This document shows, one piece after another, positions 8,347 to 14,415 of a DNA stretch of 14,415 bases. A program made the position numbers and the translations under genes. Location of the stretch: NCBI GenBank assembly GCA_017543025.1, contig JAFYGX010000116.1, positions 1 through 14,415 on the forward strand, given 5' to 3'. The stretch's first letter is position 1, and every line of letters starts with the position of its first letter. The stretch comes from Solobacterium sp. (GTDB lineage Bacteria > Bacillota_I > Bacilli_A > Erysipelotrichales > Erysipelotrichaceae). The notes beneath the pieces are model-generated. The model was not told the DNA's origin, searched no databases, and was given only the letters and a program-made list of their open reading frames with translations.

Positions 8347-10062
8347 TCACTCCAGCGTGACAACGTTCTCGGAACCCGGCTTACGCGCAGACGCAATGTA
8401 CAGAACAATATCCTGATCGGAAAGCCCTTCGGTGATCTCCGTATAATACCCGTCAGAATCGCCGGTTTTCACATCCGTCTCCTTCAGGGTGCTGCCGGTT
8501 TTGACATTGACATAGGAACTGTTGTCCGCCCGGAAATGAACCGCTTCCGCCGGCAGACACATCGCCCCGGTTCGATCAAGATTTTTCAGCCGAACCTCCG
8601 TGCTCATGCCCGTGCGCACCACATCATCCGAGACAAAATCAATCACAGCGTTGTAATAGGATATTCCCTGTACAACCTCGGCGGTATCCGATACCGAACG
8701 GATCGTACCCTGATAGGTGTTTCCGATTGCGTCAACATAAATATCGACCGGTTTCCCTTCTTGTGCGTTCACCACCGAATACTCATCAATTCTGACTTTT
8801 ACAGACAGCACATCCAGTCCGGAGATCAGCGCGATCTGCGCACCGGAAGCCGCCACTTCCCCTTCATGAACCGAAAGGGCAGTAATCGTTCCGGAAGAGG
8901 GTGCAGTAATCACATAATTCTCCAGTGCCTTCTCAAGATTTTCCAGTTCCAGCCGGCCGCTCTGATCATTGGCATTTGCCCTGATTTTCGCGATTGCAGT
9001 TTCGTATTCCTGCAGCTGCTGCTGAACCGCAAGCGCAGTGGAGTCATAGCTGATCCGTGCAGCTTCCAGTTCATGTTCCGAATTTTCCACTGCCTGCTGC
9101 AGCCGGTGTTCCGTTTCCGTCCGGGTGCTCTCCGCGGTATCAAGCGCTTTCTGTGCGGCATCCACTTCCCGGACGGCCGCCTGATATGCACTCACCGCTT
9201 CATTGACCTGCATATAGATGGCCTCAGCCTGCTCAAACTCCGTCTCAGCCTCTTCATAATTACGCCGTGCAGCCGCTTCCCGCTCTACTTTCTCCGCCCA
9301 GATGATCCGCTTTTCCTCTTTCGCGGCAGAACCTTCTTCTTCCGCTTCATAGGCAAGCCGGGCAAGCTCCTGATCACTGATCGCTTCATCGAGCACATCT
9401 ACTGCAGTATCCCGCATCGCGACAGCTGTCTGATAGTCCTGGGCAGCCTGTATGACTGCCGTCTCATCCGGCAGCGCCATCGCCGCAAGGTCTCTTGCGG
9501 TTTTCGCAGTGTTGAGCCGTGCTTCTGCCTGACAGACCGCTTCCTCAGCCGGACTCAGCCCGCTCTTCAGAGCATCTTTCGCATGGTTTACCGCAAGATT
9601 CGCCGAATCAAGGGATCTTCCGGCTGAAATCATCGACGCATTCAGACCGCTTTCCAGTGCGGTACGGTAATTCTGATACGCGGTCTCCGCATCTTTGATA
9701 CTGTATGCACTTGAAGTTCCCGACTGATTCATCATCGCCTTCTTCAGGGCAACCTGATACTGGGCTGCGGTATCGTCAAGCACTGCGATGACCTGCCCCT
9801 TTTCCACATAGTCTCCTTCCTTCACGTTGACGGAAGTCACTTTACTGCTGACCTGCGAGAGAACCCGGTAATCGGTATTTGCCTCAACTGTGCCGTTAAA
9901 ACTGTTGTAGGTCAGAAGATCATGCGGCTCAAGCGTAATCTCTGAATAGGCAGCCAGCGGGTCAGGTCTTTTCAGCAGAGACACAGCTGTCAGAATGATC
10001 GCTGCCGCTGCCGCCACCGCAAGAAATTTATGCCGGGAAATCCAGCTCTTCAGTTTATTCAT
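8347..10062 (-). CDS. HlyD/MacA-type membrane fusion protein with very long coiled-coil hairpin
   Basis: A 571-residue accessory subunit of the ABC exporter, with one N-terminal membrane anchor (about 12-30) and most of its mass outside the membrane. The first half of a biotinyl-lipoyl domain is at 64-98 (KVTSVNVKEGDYVEKGQVIAVLDD) and the second half at 383-415 (ITAPSSGTITALSVHEGEV). Between them lies a helical hairpin of about 285 residues rich in Ala, Glu and Gln. A beta-barrel domain (419-495) and a membrane-proximal domain follow. E. coli MacA is about 370 residues, and the extra length is mostly hairpin. The ATG at 10062 has AAGGA nine bases upstream, and a TATAAT box sits at 10089-10094, so this gene probably opens the exporter operon. 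The ATPase gene follows four bases after its stop. Substrate unknown. Confidence 0.92.
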   Translation of the reverse strand: MNKLKSWISRHKFLAVAAAAAIILTAVSLLKRPDPLAAYSEITLEPHDLLTYNSFNGTVEANTDYRVLSQVSSKVTSVNVKEGDYVEKGQVIAVLDDTAAQYQVALKKAMMNQSGTSSAYSIKDAETAYQNYRTALESGLNASMISAGRSLDSANLAVNHAKDALKSGLSPAEEAVCQAEARLNTAKTARDLAAMALPDETAVIQAAQDYQTAVAMRDTAVDVLDEAISDQELARLAYEAEEEGSAAKEEKRIIWAEKVEREAAARRNYEEAETEFEQAEAIYMQVNEAVSAYQAAVREVDAAQKALDTAESTRTETEHRLQQAVENSEHELEAARISYDSTALAVQQQLQEYETAIAKIRANANDQSGRLELENLEKALENYVITAPSSGTITALSVHEGEVAASGAQIALISGLDVLSVKVRIDEYSVVNAQEGKPVDIYVDAIGNTYQGTIRSVSDTAEVVQGISYYNAVIDFVSDDVVRTGMSTEVRLKNLDRTGAMCLPAEAVHFRADNSSYVNVKTGSTLKETDVKTGDSDGYYTEITEGLSDQDIVLYIASARKPGSENVVTLE

Positions 10063-10088
10063 GTTTCCAATCCTTTTTTAACGGCACT

Positions 10089-10094
10089 ATTATA
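10089..10094 (-). promoter_or_regulatory. -10 box for the exporter operon
   Basis: A perfect TATAAT on the minus strand lies 26 bases upstream of the adaptor ATG, in a locally AT-rich stretch. No convincing -35 hexamer is found at 16-18 bases, so the promoter may need an activator or be weak. Confidence 0.45.
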
Positions 10095-10142
10095 TAGCGT
10101 AATCATACATGCAGAAGAAAAAACGACCGCAGGTTCCCTCCT

Positions 10143-11093
10143 TCAGAAACTGACCGAAACGATCGTCCAGCTTCCGCTGCGGACGCACCCGAGGAGCCAT
10201 CGGCATCCGCTGTAATCTCTGTCCGGCTCAAACGGTTCCATGCATGTTTCATCTGTATGAAACGCCATCATAAACTCCATGGCCTTCACATAACCGGTTC
10301 CGTTTTTACAGGAATTCCGGGAATTGATCCGGGAAAGCAGCGCCCCGGGATCTGTTTCTTCTGCACAGCAGACAAGACTGCGCAGTTCACAGCCCCGCCA
10401 CCGTGCAAACCGGCACCGGATCAGATCCGCCAGCTCCTTCCGCTCGTTCTCACGGAACAGCGAAGAGGTTCCGAGATCGATCAGAGGCTCCGCTGCCTTT
10501 TCCCCCCGGAGATATTCTTCCAGTGTCAGTCCCTGTTCGGTTATAAACCGTGCGCACAGCCGGTCCTGAATATACCGGAAATGCCATGGCTCATACGAAT
10601 AGCCGGTAATATGTTCTTTCCCTGGCGGATAGCGGAGAATAAACCCGTATTCCGCAAGCATCGGATGAATCACTTCCCATATCCCGGTACATTGAAACAG
10701 TTCGTCATTACAGGTGATATCGTTTCCATCCACAATCGGATACACATCCAGCGCCAGTCCGGTATGATGCTCGGAACAGCCGGGTTCTGCGACATATCTC
10801 GCCGTATAGTCCGCTCCGTACTTCGCCTGAAAGGAATCTGCGATTGCCTGCTGTGTTTCGATACTCCGGTATGCAGAGTCGATCTCAATCCGAATCCCCA
10901 TTGGTTCAAGCGCATCCCGCAGCCGGCAGAAGGCCTGATATGCATTCACTTCGGTCTCTGTCATCTGACCGGCATGATTCACCGCCTTCACCGTTCTCAG
11001 TTTCTGAATCCAGCCCGCCGGAAGCGGGTGGAGCTGGTTGACCAGAATCAGATAATCCAGATCATATTCCGTTTTCTTCATCGTTTTCTTCAT
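10143..11093 (-). CDS. M15 (VanY-like) D,D-carboxypeptidase-family protein with C-terminal extension
   Basis: A 316-residue zinc peptidase of family M15. The catalytic core spans roughly residues 10-195 and has SAYRSIETQ (73-81), SEHHTGLALDV (107-117, zinc ligands His109 and Asp116) and EPWHFRYI (168-175, catalytic Glu168 and ligand His171). Such enzymes cleave D-Ala from peptidoglycan stem peptides. I start at the ATG at 11093, which has GGAGG five bases upstream; an ATG at 11081 and a longer frame from 11147 are weaker. No signal peptide or membrane anchor is visible with any start, unlike typical VanY. Residues 206-316 form a second domain (RGCELRSL, AMEFMMAFHTD, DYSGCRWLLGCVRSGSWTIVS). 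It resembles a small domain found in secreted clostridial proteins; I am not sure of its name. Substrate, location and the extra domain's role are uncertain. Confidence 0.85.
   Translation of the reverse strand: MKKTMKKTEYDLDYLILVNQLHPLPAGWIQKLRTVKAVNHAGQMTETEVNAYQAFCRLRDALEPMGIRIEIDSAYRSIETQQAIADSFQAKYGADYTARYVAEPGCSEHHTGLALDVYPIVDGNDITCNDELFQCTGIWEVIHPMLAEYGFILRYPPGKEHITGYSYEPWHFRYIQDRLCARFITEQGLTLEEYLRGEKAAEPLIDLGTSSLFRENERKELADLIRCRFARWRGCELRSLVCCAEETDPGALLSRINSRNSCKNGTGYVKAMEFMMAFHTDETCMEPFEPDRDYSGCRWLLGCVRSGSWTIVSVSF
11070..11093 (-). repeat. 12-base tandem duplication at the M15 start codon
   Basis: The unit ATGAAGAAAACG occurs twice in a row on the minus strand. It duplicates the start codon and gives MKKTMKKT. 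Only the first copy has a ribosome binding site at proper spacing. Confidence 0.9.
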
Positions 11094-11161
11094 CGTTCCC
11101 TCCATCTGTATTCCGCCGCTGTTCTGTTTCTCTCCATGCACAGTCACTTTATCCTGTTCTG

Positions 11162-11185
11162 CCGGGAAAAGAGGAACCCCGTAAC
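11162..11185 (-). terminator. Weak terminator-like hairpin between the GNAT and M15 genes
   Basis: On the minus strand CTCCG pairs with CGGGG (one G-T wobble) around GTTA, followed by a pyrimidine-rich TTCCTCTTTT. The stem is short and the T tract is interrupted, so it may not terminate strongly. It is the only candidate in this 147-base gap. Confidence 0.25.
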
Positions 11186-11240
11186 CGGAGCACAGAGACC
11201 GTCACTCAGGCGCCTCCGGGCTGTCGGTTCACCGATGTTC

Positions 11241-11900
11241 TTATCTTCCAAACAGCTCCCGGTCATCTGCTTCCCCGAATTCCGAAAGCGCCGGGTGGCC
11301 AGTCAGCCGCCGGATGATTCGCCAGCCGGTTCTGCTGGATTTCGCATTTTCCGGAATCGGACGGAAGCCAAGATCCAGATAGAGCCTGCAGGCAAGCCAG
11401 GTTGTGGTCTGAGTCGGAATGATGGCTCTCTGATAGCCGAGCGTTTTCATATGCCGGAGCACATGCGTGATCAGCGGTCTGGAAAGGCCTTTGCCCTGAT
11501 CTTCTTTCCGTACGGCAACCCAGTGAAGCCAGCCGGTGACTCCGTCATCGCCACGGTAAATGTTATAGTATGCACTGGCGGTTGCGGCTTTCTCTCCTGC
11601 TTCATTCACAATAAAAAACATCCGGTTTTCCAGTTCGTTCTCTCTGCCTTCAAAATACTTCGCCCAGGCGCGTTCTCCTTCCTCGCGGGAAGCGAATTCC
11701 TCTGCACTCTGCTCAATACTTATCCATTGTTTCTCATCTCCCGGGCTGTAATTCACATAATGAAATCCTTCCGGCAGCGGCACTTCCTTAACTTCGTCAA
11801 GAGAATTTTCCAGCAGCAGCTCATAAAACGCGATACGGGTATCCCGGTTCCTGAACGTCAGCTGTGTACTGCCCACATTCGTTTCTTCATCCTTCTTCAT
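11241..11900 (-). CDS. GNAT-family N-acetyltransferase
   Basis: A 219-residue GNAT-fold protein that would transfer an acetyl group from acetyl-CoA to an unknown amine. The CoA-binding motif A is clear: HWVAVRKEDQGKGLSRPL at residues 126-143, containing the Q-x-x-G-x-G signature at 135-138. The later strands follow (RAIIPTQTTTWLACRLYLDLGFRP), a pattern typical of the final GNAT helix and strand. About 90 N-terminal residues precede the core. I choose the ATG at 11900, preceded by GAGGAACGAT; an ATG run up to 11930 would add ten Arg-rich residues and is less likely. The gene overlaps the zinc-ribbon gene by 14 bases, so translation is probably coupled. The C-terminal 30 residues are acidic and not conserved-looking. 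Confidence 0.88.
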   Translation of the reverse strand: MKKDEETNVGSTQLTFRNRDTRIAFYELLLENSLDEVKEVPLPEGFHYVNYSPGDEKQWISIEQSAEEFASREEGERAWAKYFEGRENELENRMFFIVNEAGEKAATASAYYNIYRGDDGVTGWLHWVAVRKEDQGKGLSRPLITHVLRHMKTLGYQRAIIPTQTTTWLACRLYLDLGFRPIPENAKSSRTGWRIIRRLTGHPALSEFGEADDRELFGR

Positions 11901-12117
11901 ATCGTTCCTCTTCCTCCTCCTCATCATCATCCTGTTCCACTACGCTCAGCTCTTCGATATCCTTCGGGCCGTTTCTGCATATCCGGCGAAAATATTCATG
12001 CCCCCCTGCAATGGAAACACTGCCGCAGGAACAGGTCACAAGCTCATTTGTATCTGTGCTTTCAATGACGTCGCCGCAGTTTCTGCAGCGGATACGGTTC
12101 TTCAGAATTCTCTGCAT
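11887..12117 (-). CDS. Small zinc-ribbon-like protein with acidic tail
   Basis: A 76-residue protein with a CxxC plus CxC pattern (Cys11, Cys14, Cys29, Cys31) that probably binds zinc. The core IRCRNCGDVIEST, CSCGSVSIAGGHEYFRRI and the IEELS ending match a widespread family of small uncharacterised proteins (I believe DUF7695), which I recognise by pattern only. The last 14 residues (DDDEEEEEERYEEG) form an acidic tail that I do not associate with the family. The start has an AGAAGGGAAGAG purine run upstream. The 3' end overlaps the GNAT gene by 14 bases and supplies that gene's ribosome binding site. It lies 42 bases after the HD-GYP gene. Function unknown; a nucleic-acid or protein-binding role is only a guess. 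Confidence 0.8.
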   Translation of the reverse strand: MQRILKNRIRCRNCGDVIESTDTNELVTCSCGSVSIAGGHEYFRRICRNGPKDIEELSVVEQDDDEEEEEERYEEG

Positions 12118-12159
12118 CTTCGTCTCTTCCCTTCTGATTGGCGGCCGATTATCAGACGT

Positions 12160-13526
12160 TCAATACGGTTTGGGCACTTCTTCTGCGGATTCTCCGTCAG
12201 AAGCGTTCAGAACCCCCGTACATACCGGATCTCTGCGTTCGATCAGCTCAAGCATGAGTTCCGCAAAGCGGGGATCAAACTGCGTCCCCTTCCCCTTCAG
12301 CAGTTCATCTCTGACCCGTTTTTCCGAAATGGATTCCCGGTAGCTCCGGGAAGAGGTCATCGCATCATAGGCATCAGCTACTGAAATGATGCGGGCAATC
12401 ACGGGGATATCTTCCCCCGCAATTCCGTCCGGATATCCGTTTCCGTCAAACCGCTCATGATGGTAATGGGCTCCGACACAGAAATACGGCGACTGCCGGA
12501 TCCCGGAAAGAATATGGTTTCCGTACACCGGATGCATCTTTATTCCATGAATTCTTCTTCGCTCAGCTTCCCTTCCTTATTCAGAATGCGGTCATGAATC
12601 CCGATTTTCCCGACATCATGCAGCAGGGCTGCATAATATACCTGCCCGCAGAATTCCTTTGAAAACCCGGCCTTTTCCGCAAGCCGTCTGGAGATCATCG
12701 CAACTCTCGCCGAATGACCTCGCGTATACTTGTCCTTCGCGTCAATCGCATTGGCAAGCGCTTCTGCGGTCTGTTCAAACATTGCCCGCTCTTTCTGCTC
12801 TGCCTTCCGGTAAAAATCAATTTCCCGCTGCCTTGCCCGCTCAATTGCCATATTCATATCGTTCAGCGCATAGACAAAGAAGACGCTCACAACAAATACC
12901 ATTGTCATATTTGTCAGTGACACGCCATAACAGAAGATCTGCACGAACGACATGACGGAAGGCAGCGCAATACTGACGGCGATCGCTGATACAAGCCTGT
13001 GATCCAGTCTGTTCCGGCAACGGAACAGCACCGATTCCTGAAGCAGAATGATGAGAAGCGGAATGATATAGCAGATCACGAAACCCGGGGAACGCTGATA
13101 CCGGTTCTGCGCGTCAAAGGTATAGTACAGACCGGTAAACTGGGAAATGATGATCAGAACCGTACCGATCATAAACAGCACTTCGCATACCCGCAGCCGC
13201 TTCGTCGCATACCCGAGTTTCCCTTCCTCTTCGAACAGATCATACAGATACCTTGTCACAAGATGAGGGATGAACAGCTGTATGAAAAACACCATTCCAT
13301 TGCTGAAGCGAACCATGAATGTACCGAGTTCACTTCCGTTTCCCCGATAGAGATAAGCAGCCCGGTCAAACAGCAGTAAGAACATCGACGCGACTTCCAT
13401 TACCGCAAGAATGCTCCGGCACTTTGGCGACAGGGATCTTGGCACAGCAGTCAGAACCGCAAGAATGCCGCAGATCCCGCTCATAAACAGCATGATATCA
13501 AGCTGATATTGTCTGAGAAATAACAT
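12160..13526 (-). pseudogene. Membrane HD-GYP phosphodiesterase gene split by a one-base frameshift
   Basis: The intact product would be a 455-residue c-di-GMP phosphodiesterase. It has about seven membrane helices (11-29, 38-55, 72-92, 113-134, 147-164, 178-200, 204-222), a linker helix, then an HD-GYP domain with GHSARV (270-275) and HDVGKIG (303-309). The frame then stops at TAA (12540-12542) after LSEEEFME. The rest continues one frame over from ATG 12537 as MHPVYGNHIL, HHERFDGNGYPDG (the GYP motif) and VADAYDAMTSSRSYR. One extra A near 12543-12545 restores EEEFMEIKMHPVYG. As read, the pieces are 328 and 125 residues and neither holds the whole metal site. The first start at 13526 has AGGAG ten bases upstream. 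The reinitiation ATG lies just past the TAA. Sequencing error, true pseudogene and two coupled halves are all possible. Confidence 0.85.
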
Positions 13527-13678
13527 AAATGATACACTCCTGTCTCCGTCGCAGACCGTTCAGAGACATTATTCATTTTGAACGTGCTCCTTCTTCAGGC
13601 CGGATAACGGTCTCCGCCTGCCGGGATATTTCGTGCCGTACCACTGTGTTTCACCTTAAGCATAATCAATACGCTTCA

Positions 13679-13703
13679 TAATTACAGCACCATGCAGTAA
13701 TTA
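13679..13703. promoter_or_regulatory. 25-base near-perfect dyad, possible operator
   Basis: TAATTAC pairs with GTAATTA, then after one A-A mismatch GCA pairs with TGC around the centre CCA. No T run follows on either strand, so it does not look like a terminator. It lies about 150 bases upstream of the HD-GYP start, where an operator or a leader hairpin would be plausible. Confidence 0.5.
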
Positions 13704-13793
13704 CCTGAAATTTTCCTGCGCCCATAACAGCACTGCATGATTCTCTGCGGTACGCCCGGGCCAAAAGGAAGTATGCACTGTCTGTAACTGGCT

Positions 13794-13808
13794 TGTTTCA
13801 CCTGAAAT
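13794..13808. repeat. TTTCACCTGAAA palindrome-like motif, related to two further sites
   Basis: TTTCA and TGAAA form a perfect five-base dyad around CC. The ten bases TGTTTCACCT recur exactly at 13647-13656, and ACCTGAAAT recurs at 13703-13711. Three related half or full sites within about 160 bases suggest a regulator binding motif. Confidence 0.4.
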
Positions 13809-13823
13809 GGACTGAACCAGCAA

Positions 13824-13860
13824 AATGAAAACATCATCATTGCCTGGCAATCATGATGTT
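13824..13860 (-). terminator. Long-stem terminator after the XRE regulator
   Basis: A 31-base dyad (13830-13860) has arms AACATCAT/ATGATGTT and ATTGCC/GGCAAT, separated by a single C-C mismatch around a central T. On the minus strand it is followed by TTTTCATTTT. The regulator's TGA stop lies within the stem. On the plus strand there is no T run, so it acts in one direction if it terminates. Confidence 0.75.
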
Positions 13861-14198
13861 ACGGAATCAATCAAGCTTCGAACTGCGTTTTGCGTCGAAC
13901 GGTTCTGCTTACTGAACCAGTCGTACAGTTTTACAAAAGAAGGATCTTCCCCGTATCCTGTGGGAGATGTCCTTTTTTTTACGGATTTGGAGTATTTCGG
14001 ATCGTCCTGTGTAAGGTATTCATAAGAACAGTTCAGTATCTCGGCAATCTTGCGTAACCGGTCTTCAGGAATGTGCTGAATCGTACCGTTTTCATAACGT
14101 GCCATTGTCGATAATGTTACGCCAAGACTGTTTGCAAGATGCTTACTTGTAAGCCCCATTTTTTTCCGTTCATTTGTGATCATTTCATGAGTAAGCAT
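13851..14198 (-). CDS. XRE/Cro-CI family helix-turn-helix regulator
   Basis: A 115-residue DNA-binding protein with an N-terminal HTH_3 domain (about 3-62). LTSKHLANSLGVTLSTMARYENG gives the helix-turn-helix, and IPEDRLRKIAEILNCSYEYL closes the five-helix fold. The C-terminal part (DPSFVKLYDWFSKQNRSTQNAVRSLID) looks like a short helical dimerisation segment also seen in small phage-type repressors. The ATG at 14198 has AAGGA upstream. The 83-base gap to the preceding gene offers only marginal promoter matches (TTGAAA with AATTAT at 19 bases, or TTGATC with TCCAAT at 17 bases). The gene ends in a terminator, so it is probably monocistronic or the last of a short unit. Its targets are unknown; the dyads at 13679-13808 are nearby candidates. 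Confidence 0.88.
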   Translation of the reverse strand: MLTHEMITNERKKMGLTSKHLANSLGVTLSTMARYENGTIQHIPEDRLRKIAEILNCSYEYLTQDDPKYSKSVKKRTSPTGYGEDPSFVKLYDWFSKQNRSTQNAVRSLIDSVTS

Positions 14199-14281
14199 AT
14201 TTTTCCTTTTTCTATGTTCATTGGAACCGCAAATAATTCGCCGATCAACAATTTTGTTTTCAAAGCATTGCCAGATAAAAG

Positions 14282-14415
14282 CTATTTTACCTGCCAGTGT
14301 CCGGTCTTATTGGAGCCGATACGGTTGATCAAGCCCTTTCCTTTGAGAGAGGCAAGAACACGGGTGATTGTACGTTGAGATTTTCCTGTTTTTACAATCA
14401 ATTCCGCATTGGTCA
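14282..14415 (-). CDS. C-terminal winged-helix fragment, gene cut by the right edge
   Basis: The last 43 codons of a minus-strand gene are visible: TNAELIVKTGKSQRTITRVL, then ASLKGKGLINRIGSNKTGHW and QVK followed by TAG at 14282-14284. This is a winged helix-turn-helix with a recognition helix (SQRTITRVLASL) and a wing (GLINRIGSNKTGHW). This ending is typical of the C-terminal domain of AlbA_2/Schlafen-like putative ATP-binding DNA-binding proteins, and related sequences end some Fic-domain proteins. The body lies outside the window, so its identity is not established. Confidence 0.75.
   Translation of the reverse strand, partial: TNAELIVKTGKSQRTITRVLASLKGKGLINRIGSNKTGHWQVK

Larger units (their letters stand above)
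13527..13850. other. 324-base intergenic region upstream of the HD-GYP gene
   Basis: No gene is evident. The stretch holds a 25-base dyad (13679-13703), related TTTCACCT/ACCTGAAAT motifs (13647-13656, 13703-13711, 13794-13808) and the downstream part of the XRE terminator. A possible minus-strand -10 (TATGCT, about 13658-13663) has only a weak -35, CTGTAA. I compared it with known c-di-GMP riboswitch cores and saw no match. The leader of the HD-GYP transcript probably lies here. Confidence 0.6.

Noticed and set aside
8343..8408. N-terminal extension of the ABC ATPase
   Set aside because: It lies wholly inside the adaptor gene, and the ATG at 8342 has GGAG upstream and gives normal family length.
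8170..9627. A 485-codon plus-strand open frame opposite the adaptor gene
   Set aside because: It is antisense to a clear membrane fusion protein and shows no motif; the opening follows from codon use on the other strand.
10100..10142. Terminator after the M15 gene
   Set aside because: A T run is present on the minus strand, but the preceding stem has only about three base pairs.
10257..12068. A 603-codon plus-strand open frame opposite the M15, GNAT and zinc-ribbon genes
   Set aside because: It spans several well-supported minus-strand genes, has a Cys/His/Arg-rich composition typical of antisense frames, and no domain or binding site.
13481..13576. A 31-codon minus-strand reading frame (starting MNNVSERSATETGVYHLCYF) preceding and overlapping the HD-GYP start
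   Set aside because: An AAGGAG lies ten bases upstream, so a leader peptide is conceivable, but the spacing is long, the peptide is unremarkable and there is no attenuator-like structure.
13560..13680. Possible c-di-GMP riboswitch upstream of the HD-GYP gene
   Set aside because: I looked for the conserved GEMM core on the minus strand and found no matching sequence or paired framework.

Overview
The window looks like a chromosomal segment of a Gram-positive anaerobe of the Bacillota, with moderate GC by eye. I favour the Erysipelotrichaceae or a neighbouring gut or oral lineage. This rests on AGGAG-type ribosome binding sites, an RsbU-like phosphatase, a MacAB-type exporter with no outer-membrane partner, and a surface protein built from YTG-type Ig-like repeats plus a YRMYNPNIGEHFYT motif (DUF5648-like). 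That is an inference from protein style. I see no tRNA, rRNA, CRISPR array, insertion sequence or integrase.

Every gene I can support lies on the minus strand, so transcription runs from high to low coordinates. From the right edge: the C-terminal end of a winged-helix protein (14282-14415, cut by the window); a small XRE-family regulator (13851-14198) ending in a strong dyad terminator; and a 324-base intergenic stretch with a 25-base dyad and a repeated TTTCACCTGAAA-like motif. Next come a membrane HD-GYP phosphodiesterase gene broken by a one-base frameshift (12160-13526), a zinc-ribbon small protein with an acidic tail (11887-12117) and an overlapping GNAT acetyltransferase (11241-11900). 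Then follows an M15 D,D-carboxypeptidase-like protein with an extra C-terminal domain (10143-11093).

The middle holds a compact three-gene exporter: membrane fusion protein, ATPase and permease (10062 down to 6440), with a 4-base gap and an 8-base overlap between genes. It is followed by gpsA (5281-6294) and, 25 bases on, a membrane-anchored SpoIIE/RsbU-type PP2C phosphatase (3351-5255). The left part has a PAP2-family membrane phosphatase (2546-3229) with its own promoter and a terminator, a GT2 glycosyltransferase (1323-2339), and a repeat-rich surface-protein gene (1-1302) that lacks a signal peptide and is frameshifted.

Common themes are the cell envelope (phospholipid precursor synthesis, PAP2 chemistry, glycosylation, peptidoglycan peptide trimming, export) and signalling (c-di-GMP turnover, PP2C phosphatase). 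I do not see a clearly new multi-gene system. The points most worth checking are the two one-base frameshifts, the promoter that leaves the PAP2 gene almost no leader, the polyglutamate codons that double as a ribosome binding site, the M15 domain fusion without a signal peptide, and the dyads upstream of the HD-GYP gene.
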